Assembly: GCA_963930645.1 (NCBI GenBank) | Contig: OZ005648.1 | Span: 868,001 to 932,000 of the forward strand | Direction: 5' to 3' | DNA: 64,000 bases | Origin: Salticus scenicus | Lineage: Eukaryota > Arthropoda > Arachnida > Araneae > Salticidae | Shown here: one piece after another, positions 1 through 11,018 of the stretch | How positions within the stretch are numbered: the stretch's first letter is position 1 | How the letters are laid out: every line of letters starts with the position of its first letter | The notes under the pieces: model-generated | Database searches by the model: none | What the model saw: only the letters and a program-made list of their open reading frames with translations | What the model was told of the DNA's origin: nothing | Translations under genes and position numbers: made by a program

Positions 1-145
1 TATGAGGAAATAATTTTCAAATTTTCATTTTTGAGCAGTTGTCCTGGACATGCTGAGACAGAGTAAAGCACTTCCACCAATTACATTCTATTAAAAAAAA
101 AAAAAAAAGGTTTTTGCTTGACTACACTACTCTGCATAAAAATTG

Positions 146-680
146 GCCCCAACACAATTTTTGCAAATTATTATGTAAAATGATATCTTGAATCCGAATA
201 GGACACCCATTTTGCCCTATCACCCATCGTTTTGGAGGGACGTTCTCCTATTTTTATCATTTTTCGGTAATTTTATAGCTATAAATTTGATTTGTAGGGG
301 AGGAAAAGAATATTTTAATTGTTAAATACCCTCTGAGGAGCTACTGAAGTGAAAACTTCTAAAATATGAACATTAGCATAGCAAGAGGAAAATTTAGGGG
401 GATTTTCCACTGAAATTATACATTACATTTATTATATTTTGTTAATTAATTAATATTATTATTTATTATACCTTATATTTTTTTCTGTTTTTATGTGTTA
501 AAGTAATAACTTTTGCATTCTCCAAATCAAATTCATGGCTATAAAATTATCGAACAGTGTTAAAAATTGAGGGAGGGGGGCGGCGTCCCGAGAAAACGGT
601 AGGTGATTGGGCAAAATGGAGGTCATATTCGGATTCAGGAAGTTCTTTTACATAAGAATCAACAGGAATGGTATCAGGGC
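146..680. mobile_element. MITE family A, copy 1 (long imperfect terminal inverted repeats)
   Basis: A non-autonomous DNA element. The left arm contains TGAATCCGAATA (189-200) followed by a stretch meaning 'cacccattttgccc', and the right arm (about 584-637) carries the reverse complement. The similarity extends outward at lower identity to about 146 and 680, giving arms of roughly 100 bp. The interior is AT-rich and has no coding potential. A second copy lies at 23440-24195 and matches along its whole length, including the interior. No clean target duplication is visible, so the superfamily is unknown. The ORF that starts in the right arm is just arm sequence. Confidence 0.8.
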
Positions 681-929
681 TCGAATTTTTTTTTCTATTT
701 TTTTTCAGTACTGTGTTATTGGTAGTACTGTATGCCTCCTGTAAATAATGTACACACCACATTGTGTACTTAAATATAGTCCTATATCAGTAACACATAG
801 AACAACCTGAAATGCACTTCCAGCAATTTCCAAGTGTAGTCAAACTCTATTCTTTTGAGCAGCCCTGTAAACGAATGATGAATGTTTTTCGTAATATGTT
901 CTACACGAAACATACTTTTATGCATATAG

Positions 930-1340
930 AAAACATCTGTTCATTTCATTTTGCTTTTCACAGCCTATAAGTTGGGGGTCTACATGGGCCAAAATGTTTC
1001 ATATCTTTTCTAGCAAGAAAAAATAAAAGTGTTTAAACTAGTTGAAACGTAAAAAAAAAAATGGCTTTTTTGTCCACTTTTGAATGAAATTAACCGTATG
1101 CATAATCCCTTTCTTTAAAATGTAAAAAACATAAATACCTAAAAGCCAATTTTTGAAATTTCAGGAATTGGATAGGAGAAGGGGCCTAATGTGCTTTTAA
1201 CATATCATTTCATAGCTCAAAAAACGTATATATTCGTTTTTTTTTTTTTTTTTTTGTGATAAATGCGAATACCTAAAATTCAATTTTAGGAATTTCAAGA
1301 ACTTACCCCCTAGGGGGAGAAGGGCAAAACACCTTGATTC
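930..1340. repeat. Diverged tandem duplication, about 130-bp unit
   Basis: Two neighbouring blocks (about 1125-1235 and 1257-1345) share an ordered set of words: 'aatacctaaaa', 'caatttt', 'aatttcag/aatttcaa' and a G-rich 'agggg/ggggga' segment. They differ elsewhere. A poly(T) run at 1236-1255 separates them. No coding potential is seen. The repeat may be part of a larger decayed element that I cannot delimit. Confidence 0.35.
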
Positions 1341-1408
1341 TCACAAATATTAACGGAATTGATTTTCAATGAACCTCAGTGATAACACAACACTCCTTAT
1401 TAATTCCC

Positions 1409-1484
1409 AGGGGTGAGTCTTAGATCATCTTCAATTGTCCAATGCGCAGCTATAGTGCGACGCTAAAACCAACTCAACTCAATC
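1409..1484 (-). repeat. Fragment of interspersed repeat R1
   Basis: This stretch matches part of a repeat seen better at 32740-32912 (same orientation) and at 24668-24760 and 25415-25545 (opposite orientation). Shared words read on the minus strand are 'GGTTGGTT..TTTTACGTCGCACTAGTGCTGCGCA' in broken form, followed by 'GGCGA.GGTCTGG.ACTCACC'. I see no open frame and no convincing pol III boxes, so the class is unknown. Confidence 0.55.
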
Positions 1485-1489
1485 CTTAT

Positions 1490-3240
1490 TATTTTAACTG
1501 ATTAGCTGACTTTGGAACCGAGATTAACGAAATTTTGCTGCATAAGCGTATTTTTATACATAGAAATGAAATGCTAATTTTAGGAAAACTTTGTTTTGTA
1601 TTTAGTATGTAGACGGAATAGTAAGGTAGTAAAGGTATTTAATGAAGGCTTTAAACGGAATATTAATGCGAACTGACTATTTCTTAGCTCAAATATCAAC
1701 TGACTATTTGTTTCTGAAGATCACATCACATTTTGTAAACTCAGTTTGATCAGGATATTAAAGTTGATGAACATGAACGAATAGCTTTCTGATCAATTGT
1801 AGGCTGAGACAATTTCATTACAGTGTCTTTACTTTTCTGTCCAGTGCTTTTCTTCTTTTTTCTAGATATACCGATATACTAACTTTCGTGAGGTATTTCA
1901 GGAAAAGTTCTTGAGTTCCACAGTTTATTTCAATAACAGCCCCCACATTTCTCTTCAAATTTTATTAATACAAAATCATTTTCAGGTATTTGCTTTAAAA
2001 GAACATTTTCTTCGACATCAATACCTTCTGAAATGTTTTTATTGCTTGAAGAATCACTTAGTACAAAACTATTTTTACATTCTTTAACATTTTTGGTTGG
2101 GGTGCATAAACAGTTTTTAATTTTTTCAAGCTCACTGTCATTACAAATTATTTTGTCATTCTCAAGTAGCTTTCCTGGATGGCTTTAGCAGATTATACAG
2201 TGAATGAGTGAATAATAGTATTTTGTAACGCGAAGAAAAGGTGTCACCGCCTAAAAATTGCCGGAATATCTGCATAATTTTGTGATAATAGAGCTGCATG
2301 AAATCATCCCAGAAAAAGGAAAGTAAAAGAAGAAATTTATAGAAATTTATAGACGATAATTCGCGAGCCCACAGGTGAAACATTAGAGTGACACGACCTT
2401 GAACGAGGGCGTGTCGTGGGCACGAAAACATTTCAGGGAACTATAGAGAGGGGCCCCCAAAAAACAACTAACCTGTCAAAACCGGTTTATGAGTGGGCTT
2501 CATCGGCCACACGCAATTTACAACCTGCTGTTGCAGGTGATCTATAAGAAAAAGGGCCCCTGAGGAACAAAACCGAGTCGAATAAAAAAAAAATGATCTA
2601 CTTTTTTTTTTTTCTTTTCTATTTGAATTCTCTTTCTGTCTGAGGAACTTCAGTTATACATACATAACATTTATGACAGATACAAGGAAAGAAGGAGAAG
2701 AGGGGGGGGGGGGGGGGTCGAATACAATGATATGATATGTCTCAGAAATATTACGTAAAGGTGTATGTCTAAGGGTTGGAAGGTAAAAAAAAAAATCACG
2801 GATCACATTTGCCAAGACAGCCACGATTAAAATCAAAATAAGAACTTATGAAACTAAAAAAATGAATACAGTACAGAAAACTGAAATAGTTTTGATATTA
2901 TTTCAGAATCTAGTTTAAAATTTTAGAACTCCTAAGCATAGACGTATTCGGAATTAGACTATTCTTAATTAAATGGAATCGGAACATTCATTAAATTGAG
3001 AGTATTTCGAAGTTAGGAAGCGTACATACCATAGATATAGTAATATATATAGATCTATCATCCCCATGTTATCGAGCAAAACATTTTGAGGCCGAAAAAA
3101 AGTTCTAAAATCAGCCATTAGGGAGTATTGAAAAAAAGAATAAAAAGAAAAATGAATTTGAAACTGTATCTGGAGTTTTTCATTCACCTTTAGTAAATAA
3201 ATTATTCATAAATTTTATTTACTGAATTATCCGTGTGTAT
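1490..3240. other. Anonymous AT-rich DNA
   Basis: Nothing supported here. There are short spurious ORFs, a G17 run near 2702, poly(T) and poly(A) runs, and one GC-richer patch near 2430-2570 with a weak inverted similarity ('gagaggggccccc' against 'aagggcccctgag'), too short to call. Confidence 0.5.
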
Positions 3241-3439
3241 TCCTGTGTGTGATTTATTCGGGGAAGAAAAAAAAGGTATCACTTTTTCCCTCTCGCTGAC
3301 CAATCCGCGTTTGTAATGATCGATAGATGGCGCTTTTTCAGCTCTTGTTGTTAGTAAATATAATAGCCACGTGTATTTATTATTGTTCTTTTTGTTATTC
3401 TACTTAATATTCGTACTATAATTTCTCCGCCATCACATC

Positions 3440-3663
3440 ATGGAAAATGGATTGCTTTTGGAAAAAAAATTTCAGTTTATTCAAAGTTCGATCGGAAGTA
3501 GATTTTTAACTGAAGTTGAACAAATATTAGCTTCAAATCATCTGATTAATTCTTTACTTCCGTTAGCCGAAGCAACTGAAATTTTAAATTTGTCATTTGG
3601 AAATAAATGGAAGCTTAATTCTGGATTTCATGATCCTTTGGAGTTACACTGTAGCACACAACA
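3440..3663 (+). CDS. Candidate first coding exon of an unrecognised host gene (partial)
   Basis: An ATG at 3440 in a reasonable context (catcATGG) opens a 74-codon reading frame of balanced composition: charged, hydrophobic and small residues, without the Phe/Lys/Ile runs typical of chance ORFs here. It can end at a plausible donor, ACA|GTATGTG, at 3664. Read through, the frame stops at 3707 after losing its balanced composition, which fits an intron starting near 3664. Segments such as EVEQILASNHLINSLLPLAE look like an amphipathic helix. I do not recognise the protein, and no later exon was identified. It could also be a chance ORF; transcript evidence would decide. Confidence 0.35.
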
Positions 3664-4694
3664 GTATGTGTTATCTTTTTTACCGGATTTACTCATTTTT
3701 ATTCAATAAATATATGCGAAACTAAACATAGGCAAGCAATGGCGGCTTATGAAAGCCGAATTAAAGCATGGTTATTGTAATTTCACCTTAGCCCACCAGA
3801 GGGTGAGCATTTCATTACAATCGCGGATCTATGTCTTATTACTATATACCATGTCATACATACCAAGTCCAGAAATGTTTATCATCTATTTTATTCGTTA
3901 TGTGTACCCCAATATTGCGTATATGTTTCTTCTTCTTCTTATTATTATATTTTATTTTATCTGTTTATGTATTTGTTTTGTTCTTGCGAATTATGATGGC
4001 ATTTCATCATTGTACAACTTTATTACAATGTGTGGTAAAATCTGAAAACAATGTGTAGCAAGGGCAAAATAAAACAAATAAACCAAAAATTACATAACAA
4101 ATGAAGATTAATCCAAAGCAACTCAAGTAAATAAGAGAATTATTTTGAAATACTTATCCTTTTACAACATCGTTCTCCAGGACAAACAAAGCAAGAGGGA
4201 AAAAATTACACACACACACACACATATGTATATTATATATACATATATATATACATTATAATTTTTTATAATGAATAATCTTTCTCATTAAATTTAATAG
4301 AAAAACAGAACCATGACGTAGGGAATACGGGCCCTAGACTAGACTCTTGGTGTAGTCAATCCCTACATCTCCTACAATACGAAACATAACACTTCGGAAC
4401 TAGGATATATTGTGTACTAGTTTTAGCTCTTATAATGTCCTGCACCTTTCCTGAATAAAACATCGTTACAATGAAGAGATCGGCTGTTTCATCTCGCACA
4501 ATAATTCCTTTACAGTATTTAATAATAACCACAAGATGGGGTTGAAGGCCGCTGTATCAAGAAAAACCATACAGCAAAATACAACACAAAATGATGCAGA
4601 GATTTAAAAAAATAAACGAAAATAATGAAATAATGACCAGCCTTACGAGTCCTTGAATTATTATATTATTTCAAATAATATGAGATTACACGAT

Positions 4695-4817
4695 AATTGT
4701 TTCGGATGAAAATCCTAAAGTCCCTTCATCAGGTTAAAAAAAAAAAAAAAAAAGCGCGAGTACGGCATGTTTCACCTGATAAAGGGACGTGCTTGATGAC
4801 TTCGACCCGAAACAATT
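4695..4817. mobile_element. Small palindromic MITE
   Basis: The left arm begins AATTGTTTCGG (4695) and the right arm ends CCGAAACAATT (4817). The arms also share the words 'GTCCCTTCATCAGGT' and 'ACCTGATAAAGGGAC', with a poly(A) loop between them. The imperfect hairpin is about 123 bp and non-coding. The reading frame that crosses it is not a gene. No target duplication was identified. Confidence 0.6.
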
Positions 4818-5444
4818 TTTGCGCCTTCTCAAATTGTTGTGTCAACTTACAAACATTTCATTCAACACCAGTGGTACGTTACAGTTTTCCACCAGGCGAA
4901 GTGACCCCATTATTGTGCCAGAAAAATCATAGATGCTTATTAGCATTGCCCAGGAAATACAGTGAGCAGTGTCACATCTTTTATTCTCCATAACAATTTA
5001 AATTTATTTACTGTAATTTATTTTTTAGATATTTTATTTTTTTAAGTATTTAATGTAAATTTCAAAATACAGCATTAAAAAAAATTACAAAATGGGTAGT
5101 AGTATGAGTGGTTTTCGGTGCTGCTAGAGGTAGAATTCCTAAACACCTTCGGATGGAGAGATTGCAATGCACGTTCAACGGTGAAACCTCGGGGTTAGGG
5201 GCGAATAACCTGCTGAACTCTGTAATAGGAACACTATGCTAAGAGTCACGTAGTCATAGTTTCTAACAACATTACCTTTGGTGAAAGTAATGCGCAATTT
5301 ACAGAATTTATAATTATTTTTGCCGGACCGATCGAAAGAATTTCTATATATTGCCGCCCATGGATGGTGATTACTTGAAATATTCTAGGTCTGCAATCGA
5401 GAGTTTTTTTTTTTTCTTTCTTCCTTTTTGTAATCACTTCGTTT

Positions 5445-5448
<4 letters not shown>

Positions 5449-5491
<43 letters not shown>

Positions 5492-5545
5492 AAGTTATAT
5501 ATATATATATATATATAAAGTTATATATATATATATATATAAAGT
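5449..5545. repeat. Compound microsatellite (CT)n-(TA)n with AAAGTTA spacers
   Basis: A CT run is followed by three (TA)n blocks separated by the same 'AAAGT' spacer. The regular spacing suggests amplification of an approximately 34-bp (TA)nAAAGT unit rather than simple slippage. The translated ORF here is an artefact of the repeat. Confidence 0.85.
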
Positions 5546-5599
5546 TAATCATATTTTGTGGCGAGTAACTTTTTTTTTTTTTTTTGTCAGCGAGTGTAA

Positions 5600-5840
5600 T
5601 GTAAATTGAAATTTCGGGCCCTGGCTTAGACGACGATGGCTCCTCCGTTTCAGTATACCCCACTATTATTTTTATGGAATATGGGGGACACTGCTGCCAC
5701 GATGGATTTCACGGTCATCAACTGCTATTAATTTTATTGTACAGGACAGTCCTTTTTGCCGACTTCAGGATCGAGCCCGCAGTCCCCTGACTACAGCCTC
5801 GAAGCTTTGCCAACTAGGTTACCGCAACCCCAGGAAAAAA
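5600..5840 (-). mobile_element. tRNA-derived SINE (family 1)
   Basis: Read on the minus strand, a tRNA-like head holds an A-box-like GTAACCTAGTTGG (5810-5822) and, after a normal spacing, a B-box-like GGGCTCGATCC (5768-5778; the consensus is GGTTCGAATCC). A non-tRNA body of about 160 bp follows towards 5600 and ends near a poly(T) run on the plus strand, equivalent to an A-tail. This layout is that of a pol III SINE. The cloverleaf is not intact, so it is not a tRNA gene. Exact ends are uncertain. Confidence 0.6.
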
Positions 5841-6000
5841 AAAAGACGGAATATTTTTTTTCACCTTTTCGAAAGTGCAATTGGGTTCGGTCATGCTTAT
5901 CCTCTTTTTTTTTTTTTTTTCTTCCTTTCTTGACGAGTTTAGATGAATCCTAATACGATAACTAAGCATTTAATCCTTTACAAATTCTGTGACAAGTAAA

Positions 6001-6400
6001 ATTATTATTCGATTAGAAGATTTTTTTTTTTTTTTTTTAATCTTTTATTTATTTATTGATTAAACCTTTGAAAATTTTAACTTTTTGTGATTTTCCAATA
6101 GGTTTTTATCACCTAGACGTACCACAAGTGGTCTTTCTAAACTTTGTTCGCATTTTATCTGGTTTACTTTTTGAGCACTTTATCTGAAATAATGTCTCTT
6201 ATCTGAGATACAAGAATCTTCAATAGTTGTTTTAAGGGCGTATTCTTCAGGTGAAACCTCTCATCTAATCATATGCATTCTGATAATAGAGGAGAATCGA
6301 ATGCTTTGCCCGCTTCGCTGGTTACTATATTTAAAAGAATTCTCAAAATTCCATATCATTTATTAATATAAAATTCTCTCTGAATAAGTAAATAAATAAA
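6001..6400. other. AT-rich spacer
   Basis: Poly(T) runs and a short (AATA)n stretch near 6385-6405. I see nothing else. Confidence 0.5.
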
Positions 6401-6542
6401 TAAATGAGTCAAAAAATAAAAAAAAATTCCCACAGACTTGGCAGTGGCTTTTATGTCCACAATATCTTGAGTTCGGATTACCACTGCTTGCGACAGTAAC
6501 CGAGCATGCGCTCGAAACAAACGAATTCATACATGAACCTCA

Positions 6543-6963
6543 CAAGGAAACATTCAAAAGGTGTCGTCGTCCAAAAATATTGAAATATATATATATATAT
6601 ATATGTGATTCTACTCTTCATAAAACACCAGAAAGTGCAAAAAGTATCGGCTGAAATGAATTACAGCGACCACAAAAAATTAACAAAATTAAACATTTTT
6701 GGCGATTTAGCGCTGTTAGGCGATAAGTTCGAGATTGCCGTGTACGAACAGAACCGTGTTTTGCTTCTCCGCCAAGTACTCAAAATTAATTGCCTAACAG
6801 TGTGAAATCGCCAAATATGCTTGATTTTGATAATTTTTTGTGATCACTGTAGTTCATTTCAGCCGATATTTTTTTTCACTTTCTGGTGTTTTATGAAGAG
6901 TAGAATTACATATATTTTTTTTTCAATATTTTTTAAAGACGACACCTTTTGAATGTTTCCTTG
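6543..6963. mobile_element. Palindromic MITE with 3-bp TCA target duplication, copy 1
   Basis: Almost the whole element is one large inverted repeat. The ends are CAAGGAAACATTCAAAAGGT and its reverse complement, and the arms match again through the 'gattctactcttcataaaacacc' words. TCA flanks both ends (6540-6542 and 6964-6966). The second copy at 40087-40502 is flanked by TGA on both sides, so the family uses a 3-bp TNA-like target. The interior repeats a motif like TTTGGCGATTTAGC in both orientations. There is no transposase, and the ORF over the left arm is fortuitous. Superfamily is undecided (PIF/Harbinger, Zator and CACTA all make 3-bp duplications). Confidence 0.8.
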
Positions 6964-7089
6964 TCAGTTGGATCCTCAATACCTTCAGCAGCGTCTTTCC
7001 CTTTGAGTGCGGTATAATATCAACGCACGCTGCCCCTCCTCTATGTACCCATTTTAATTTTCTAACCATGGAAATAACTGCCATTAATT

Positions 7090-8400
7090 TCCAGACCTGA
7101 AAACCAATCCAATCCATAACAAAAATCGCCTTTCTCGTATAATTTGGAACAAACACTTAAAATTGTACTTTTGCAATCCCCCTCCTCCCACGAGTAAAGT
7201 GAGAAAATTCACAAAAGCGTACGAAAGTGCATTTTGCGTACGTTTAACTAACACTCATACACCAAAACTTGCCATTCTGAGGTGATTTAGAGTTCAGCTT
7301 GAAAACGCTTTCTCTGCCATCTTACTTCTGAAAGGCGGAAAAGGGGATTTTACGAAATCCCCGTTATAGTGTGTGTTGGTTTTTGGGGACACATAACCAA
7401 CGCACGTACCAAAAAAATCGCCTTCCTACGATAATTTAGAACAAAGTTAAGCTTGGAAACGTGTTTTTGCCACCTACCCAGCCGAATTGGGGAAAGGGAA
7501 ATTTCGCAAAATACCTTTGCAGTATATGGTAGGTACACATAACCAATCTATATACCAAAAAAATTCACTTTCCTGAGATAATTTGGGGCAGAGTTACGCT
7601 TGTAATTTTTTTTTTTTTTTTTTCCACATCCTACCATAGGGGTTAAGGGGGGGGGGATATCTCAAAAATCTCTCTATTTTGTGTATTTGGTACACATAAC
7701 CAAACAAAAAAAATTGCCTTCCTGAGATAATTTTGAACAGAGTTACATTTGGAAAGACATTTTGCGTCTTTCCTCACAACACTAAAAAAATGTAGGGGTG
7801 ATTTCCATAAAACTTATTGTGTATTGTGGATGAATACCAACCAATACACCAAAATTTGTGACCGCAGCTAGATTACCCATAACAAATTTAACGTAGAAAG
7901 GGGGCTTTCAAATTTTTTCCCTCGTAACCAAAATCACAAAACACCCAAAATGTTTTTTTTACAATATACTCCAAAAGTAGAAGACGCACAACCATTTTAA
8001 ATCTCTGTGTGCCATTTTTGATAGAATTATACTCGAAAATCCGGGTTTTGCAAAAATTTCTACCAAAAAATCGATTTCCCCACTTCTCACACTTAAAATA
8101 GAAAATTCGAAAATCTGAAAACAGCCTAAATTAGTTTCTTTGTATTCGAATCTTGTGCCCCTATGTACAATTTCGTCATATTGATATAATTTTGAGCTGA
8201 ATTACGTTCGCTCAAAATCATCTTGTTCAAACTCAAGACTGAGCAACTCAAAATCAAACTTTAGTTTTTGACGCTTGCCCCCAAAGTGGGGAAGGGGAGA
8301 ACTTCCCAAAATCCCGTCTTAGTGTGTGTCAGGGCCCCAAAATCAATCTTTACAGCAAAATCCGTGACCCAATCTAGCATAGAATCTCCACAGCCGTGTT
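7090..8400. repeat. Decayed tandem array, about 150-bp unit, about nine units
   Basis: A recurring phrase meaning 'cacataaccaa...taccaaaaaaatt(c)g/cc.ttcctgagataatttgg.acagagttac.cttg' appears at about 7100, 7247, 7390, 7540, 7695, 7835, 7990, 8160 and 8335, that is every 140-170 bp. Between the phrases come variable 'gggga(a)aggg..aaaatc' segments. The central units agree best and the edge units are more diverged. No ORF spans the units, so I read this as a satellite-like array or the inside of an old element, not a gene. Confidence 0.7.
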
Positions 8401-8651
8401 GAGTCAGTCAATCATGGATATACTTTTTTATACAGTGCTGGACAAAAATGTAAGACCAAGACAGAAATAGAATAAATATTAAAATAAAACTGTGCAAGTG
8501 GTTGTAAAAAGAAAACATCTCCTGAAAACAGGGTCGTACTCAATAATATTTATAGAAAAATACTTATACATAGAACGAGTAAATATTGTTACCTCAACTT
8601 CATGTTGGAGAAAATTATAAGGTCCACATTATCCTGCTGAAAAAAATGAAT

Positions 8652-9344
8652 TTAATAATCAGTGAAATTGCCTTTTGTCTGTATGACTTTGATCAAACTT
8701 GAAGTCATAGACTCCGGCAATTTTTTACATCTTTCAGAATGTTCTTCCGCGAGGCTGTAGCCAAGGAAGGAGGGGTTGAGAGTTGAGGGCTCGACCCCCT
8801 GCCCACAAAATTTACAAAATTGTAGAACATTTTGAGTTATACATCATTTTTAACACTCAATATTATGTATATCCTTGAACCCTCCGAAATTCTTTCTGGC
8901 TACGGCCTGTTCTCCCAGGAATGTCCTATGGCTTTCTTCAGTTCATCCTTACTGTTGTAACATTTCCCGTTTTCGTAAGTATCCCAAACCCATAAATTCT
9001 GAACTGGGGTGAGATCGGGGATCTTAGCCGATCCATTCAAAGCACGCAATTGAAATCATGCTTTTGTATCGCTTGAGATATGAATAGAGGCATTATCTTG
9101 CTTAAATAATTAGTCTCCGTTTGTGACAAGGGGATGACTACAGATTATACTCCAGATCATCTTCATAATCTTACAATGTCGTTCTTGATTTTATAAAGGC
9201 TATAGGAATGACTTCGCCAGCAGCAAAACCTGATCACTACATAACGCTTTTTCCTTCCGAAAGGATCGACGCTTTGAATAGAACTTATCTTCTCAGCGAA
9301 TATCATGCCAATAGTACTGAAAGCCGTATGGTCTGTCTATGTTG

Positions 9345-9377
<33 letters not shown>

Positions 9378-9813
9378 TATAACATCACATTTTGGTATTT
9401 GTCTGTAAATATCACGTATTCTTTTGCAAATTATAGACGGACATCTCATATGCTTTATCGTCAATAGAGGTATACCCTTCATTTTCTTGTACGTATATAA
9501 GGATTCGTTGATATTACTTGCCGTTCTAATCTACTTGAAAACCGAAGTTTTACATCGTTGGCAATTGCTAGCGAAGATATTTTTTTTTTTTTTTTTGTAA
9601 CATCTAGTTGGTACATCTAGTTAAAGACCTTGACCTCTCTGGAGATCGCTTTTGAAAGAAATTTGCAGGATTCAAGCTTGTTCTCTTTCGGAAAATGATT
9701 TGCCTCCACTCATGTTTGATAACACTCATAGTTACGATGTTACGAATGCTACAAACTTGAATGATAGTTTTGGCTGATGATAGTTTGGCACCACGATGTA
9801 CAACGTCGGTCAT
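8652..9813 (-). pseudogene. Tc1-like transposase pseudogene
   Basis: Minus-strand relic of a DDE transposase that cuts and pastes its element at TA. Recognisable pieces run from an N-terminal helix-turn-helix region (from about 9813), through FKQDNASIH near 9100 (second catalytic Asp kept), to a segment like PDLTPVQNLW near 9000, and end with a C-terminal tail ending in NFTDY and a stop at 8652-8654. The last catalytic acidic residue is Gln in NLW context (normally ENLW). Several frameshifts, poly(T) expansions and the nested MITE break the frame. It is certainly non-functional; identity as Tc1/mariner is secure from the motif order. Confidence 0.8.
8749..8908. mobile_element. hAT-like MITE nested in the Tc1 relic
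   Basis: A 160-bp insert with ends GAGGCTGTAGCCAAGG and TTTCTGGCTACGGCC (inverted repeats GGCYGTAGCCA). It is flanked by GTTCTTCC (8741-8748) and GTTCTCCC (8909-8916), an 8-bp duplication with one mismatch. The related copy at 58837 reads straight through this point ('gttcttccaggaatgttc'), which proves the insertion. Similar ends occur at 25582-25813 and 49852-49997. Confidence 0.8.
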
Positions 9814-10059
9814 TCAAAATTTCTTTCTGGCATAAAATTTGCATAGTGGTCTTATCATTTTGCCAAACGACTGTCTTGTTTCATAGTACAGGTCATTAAC
9901 TTATAAAATAATTAATAACATTTTACTATTGATGTAGTAATGGGCGATTGTTGCTGCAATAATACACATAATAAAAACATTAAATAACTTTCTTTCCCAA
10001 TCTACATTCTTTTGGTCATGCCATTTCAAATGGACTTATATTTTTGTCCAGGACTGTAT

Positions 10060-10708
10060 ATTGTTGCAATGGATTAAAATTCTTTCCCGACTCAATTTGG
10101 ACTGTTGCAATGAAAATAAATTTACAGACAAATTGGAAGTAAAGGGACAGTCCATTCACTTCAGTTAAGGTTGTGGCGAAAAACTTGGCGACTTGCCGAC
10201 AAATTTGCCGAGTCGTTGAATAATTTGCGGAAAAAGGGTAGTTTTAAATACCTGAAGTTTCGAAATTCTATGCTGAATAGATGCCGAGTTCTGAAACTTT
10301 TTATTGGATTCTAGCAGAGAACCATCGCCCAACTGTATCACCAAGAGTATAAACACTCAAGTAACTCAGTAATATTGGCCAGATGCCGCCCGAAATCGAC
10401 GAGCATCGGTTAAGATCGCCATTTTTAAACAATCTTGCCTGATATTACCCAACGTTAAACCTATAATCTTGAATTTTTTCTAAACTAAATAATATATTTG
10501 AATTCCTTATGAATATGACTAATCTCACAGATTAATCTCACATCTGCTTGCTCTTGCTTTAAGCTACTTGCTCTGCTTGCTCTGCCTTGCTCTGCCTTGC
10601 TCTACTTGCTTGTCACTTTTACAAGCCTTAAGCCACTTGTCACTTTTCTACCAGCATAGAACATGCCGCTCCTTGTCGCGTGGGAGACCTGTCTCTAGCG
10701 GCTTTTGT

Positions 10709-10747
<39 letters not shown>

Positions 10748-11018
10748 GTTTAAATAAACTCCGGAAGAGGGGCCTAGCATAGCTGGAATCGCTTGACACT
10801 GCTCCTAGAGCGGTGAGCGGCACCTCTTCCCTGTTAAATGTGTCAAATCTTGAATTTTCTAAAAAGAGCTGAGCATTTTGCTTTACATTTAAGATTTAAT
10901 TTTCGAAAAATAGAGGATAGAGAAGTATTTTAAAAACATTATAAATGAAGTAGATCGGTATATATTGTAATTCAACCAATCTGACTTACTCTGACATCGG
11001 CTGATAATAGTAAAAAAG
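10060..11018. other. Unassigned DNA with a short CT-rich tandem patch
   Basis: 10547-10612 holds irregular repeats of a 'CTTGCTCTGC' type unit. 10709-10744 is a poly(T) run of about 35. The GC-richer stretch 10755-10840 and the segment 10620-10705 ('ccgctccttgtcgcgtggga') look like transposon or LTR fragments, but I could not match them to anything else in the window. Confidence 0.35.

Larger units (their letters stand above)
8433..10056 (-). mobile_element. Tc1-like DNA transposon, degenerate, TA-flanked (copy 1)
   Basis: The ends are CAGTGCTGGACAAAAATGTA (8433) and the reverse complement of CAGTCCTGGACAAAAATATA (10056), each beside TA (8431-8432 and 10057-10058). A second, similar repeat lies inside each end (about 8605-8625 and 9845-9870), the IR/DR layout seen in some Tc1 elements. 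The interior encodes a transposase relic on the minus strand. A small hAT-like MITE interrupts it at 8749-8908. A second copy is at 58837-59645. Confidence 0.88.

Noticed and set aside
3749..4058. Two overlapping hydrophobic ORFs that look like membrane proteins
   Set aside because: Both overlap in different frames over T-rich DNA; the hydrophobicity comes from TTT/ATT/CTT codons. If the exon at 3440 is real, this is intron.
9604..9813. 69-codon minus ORF as an independent gene
   Set aside because: It is the N-terminal remnant of the Tc1-like transposase inside TA-flanked inverted repeats.
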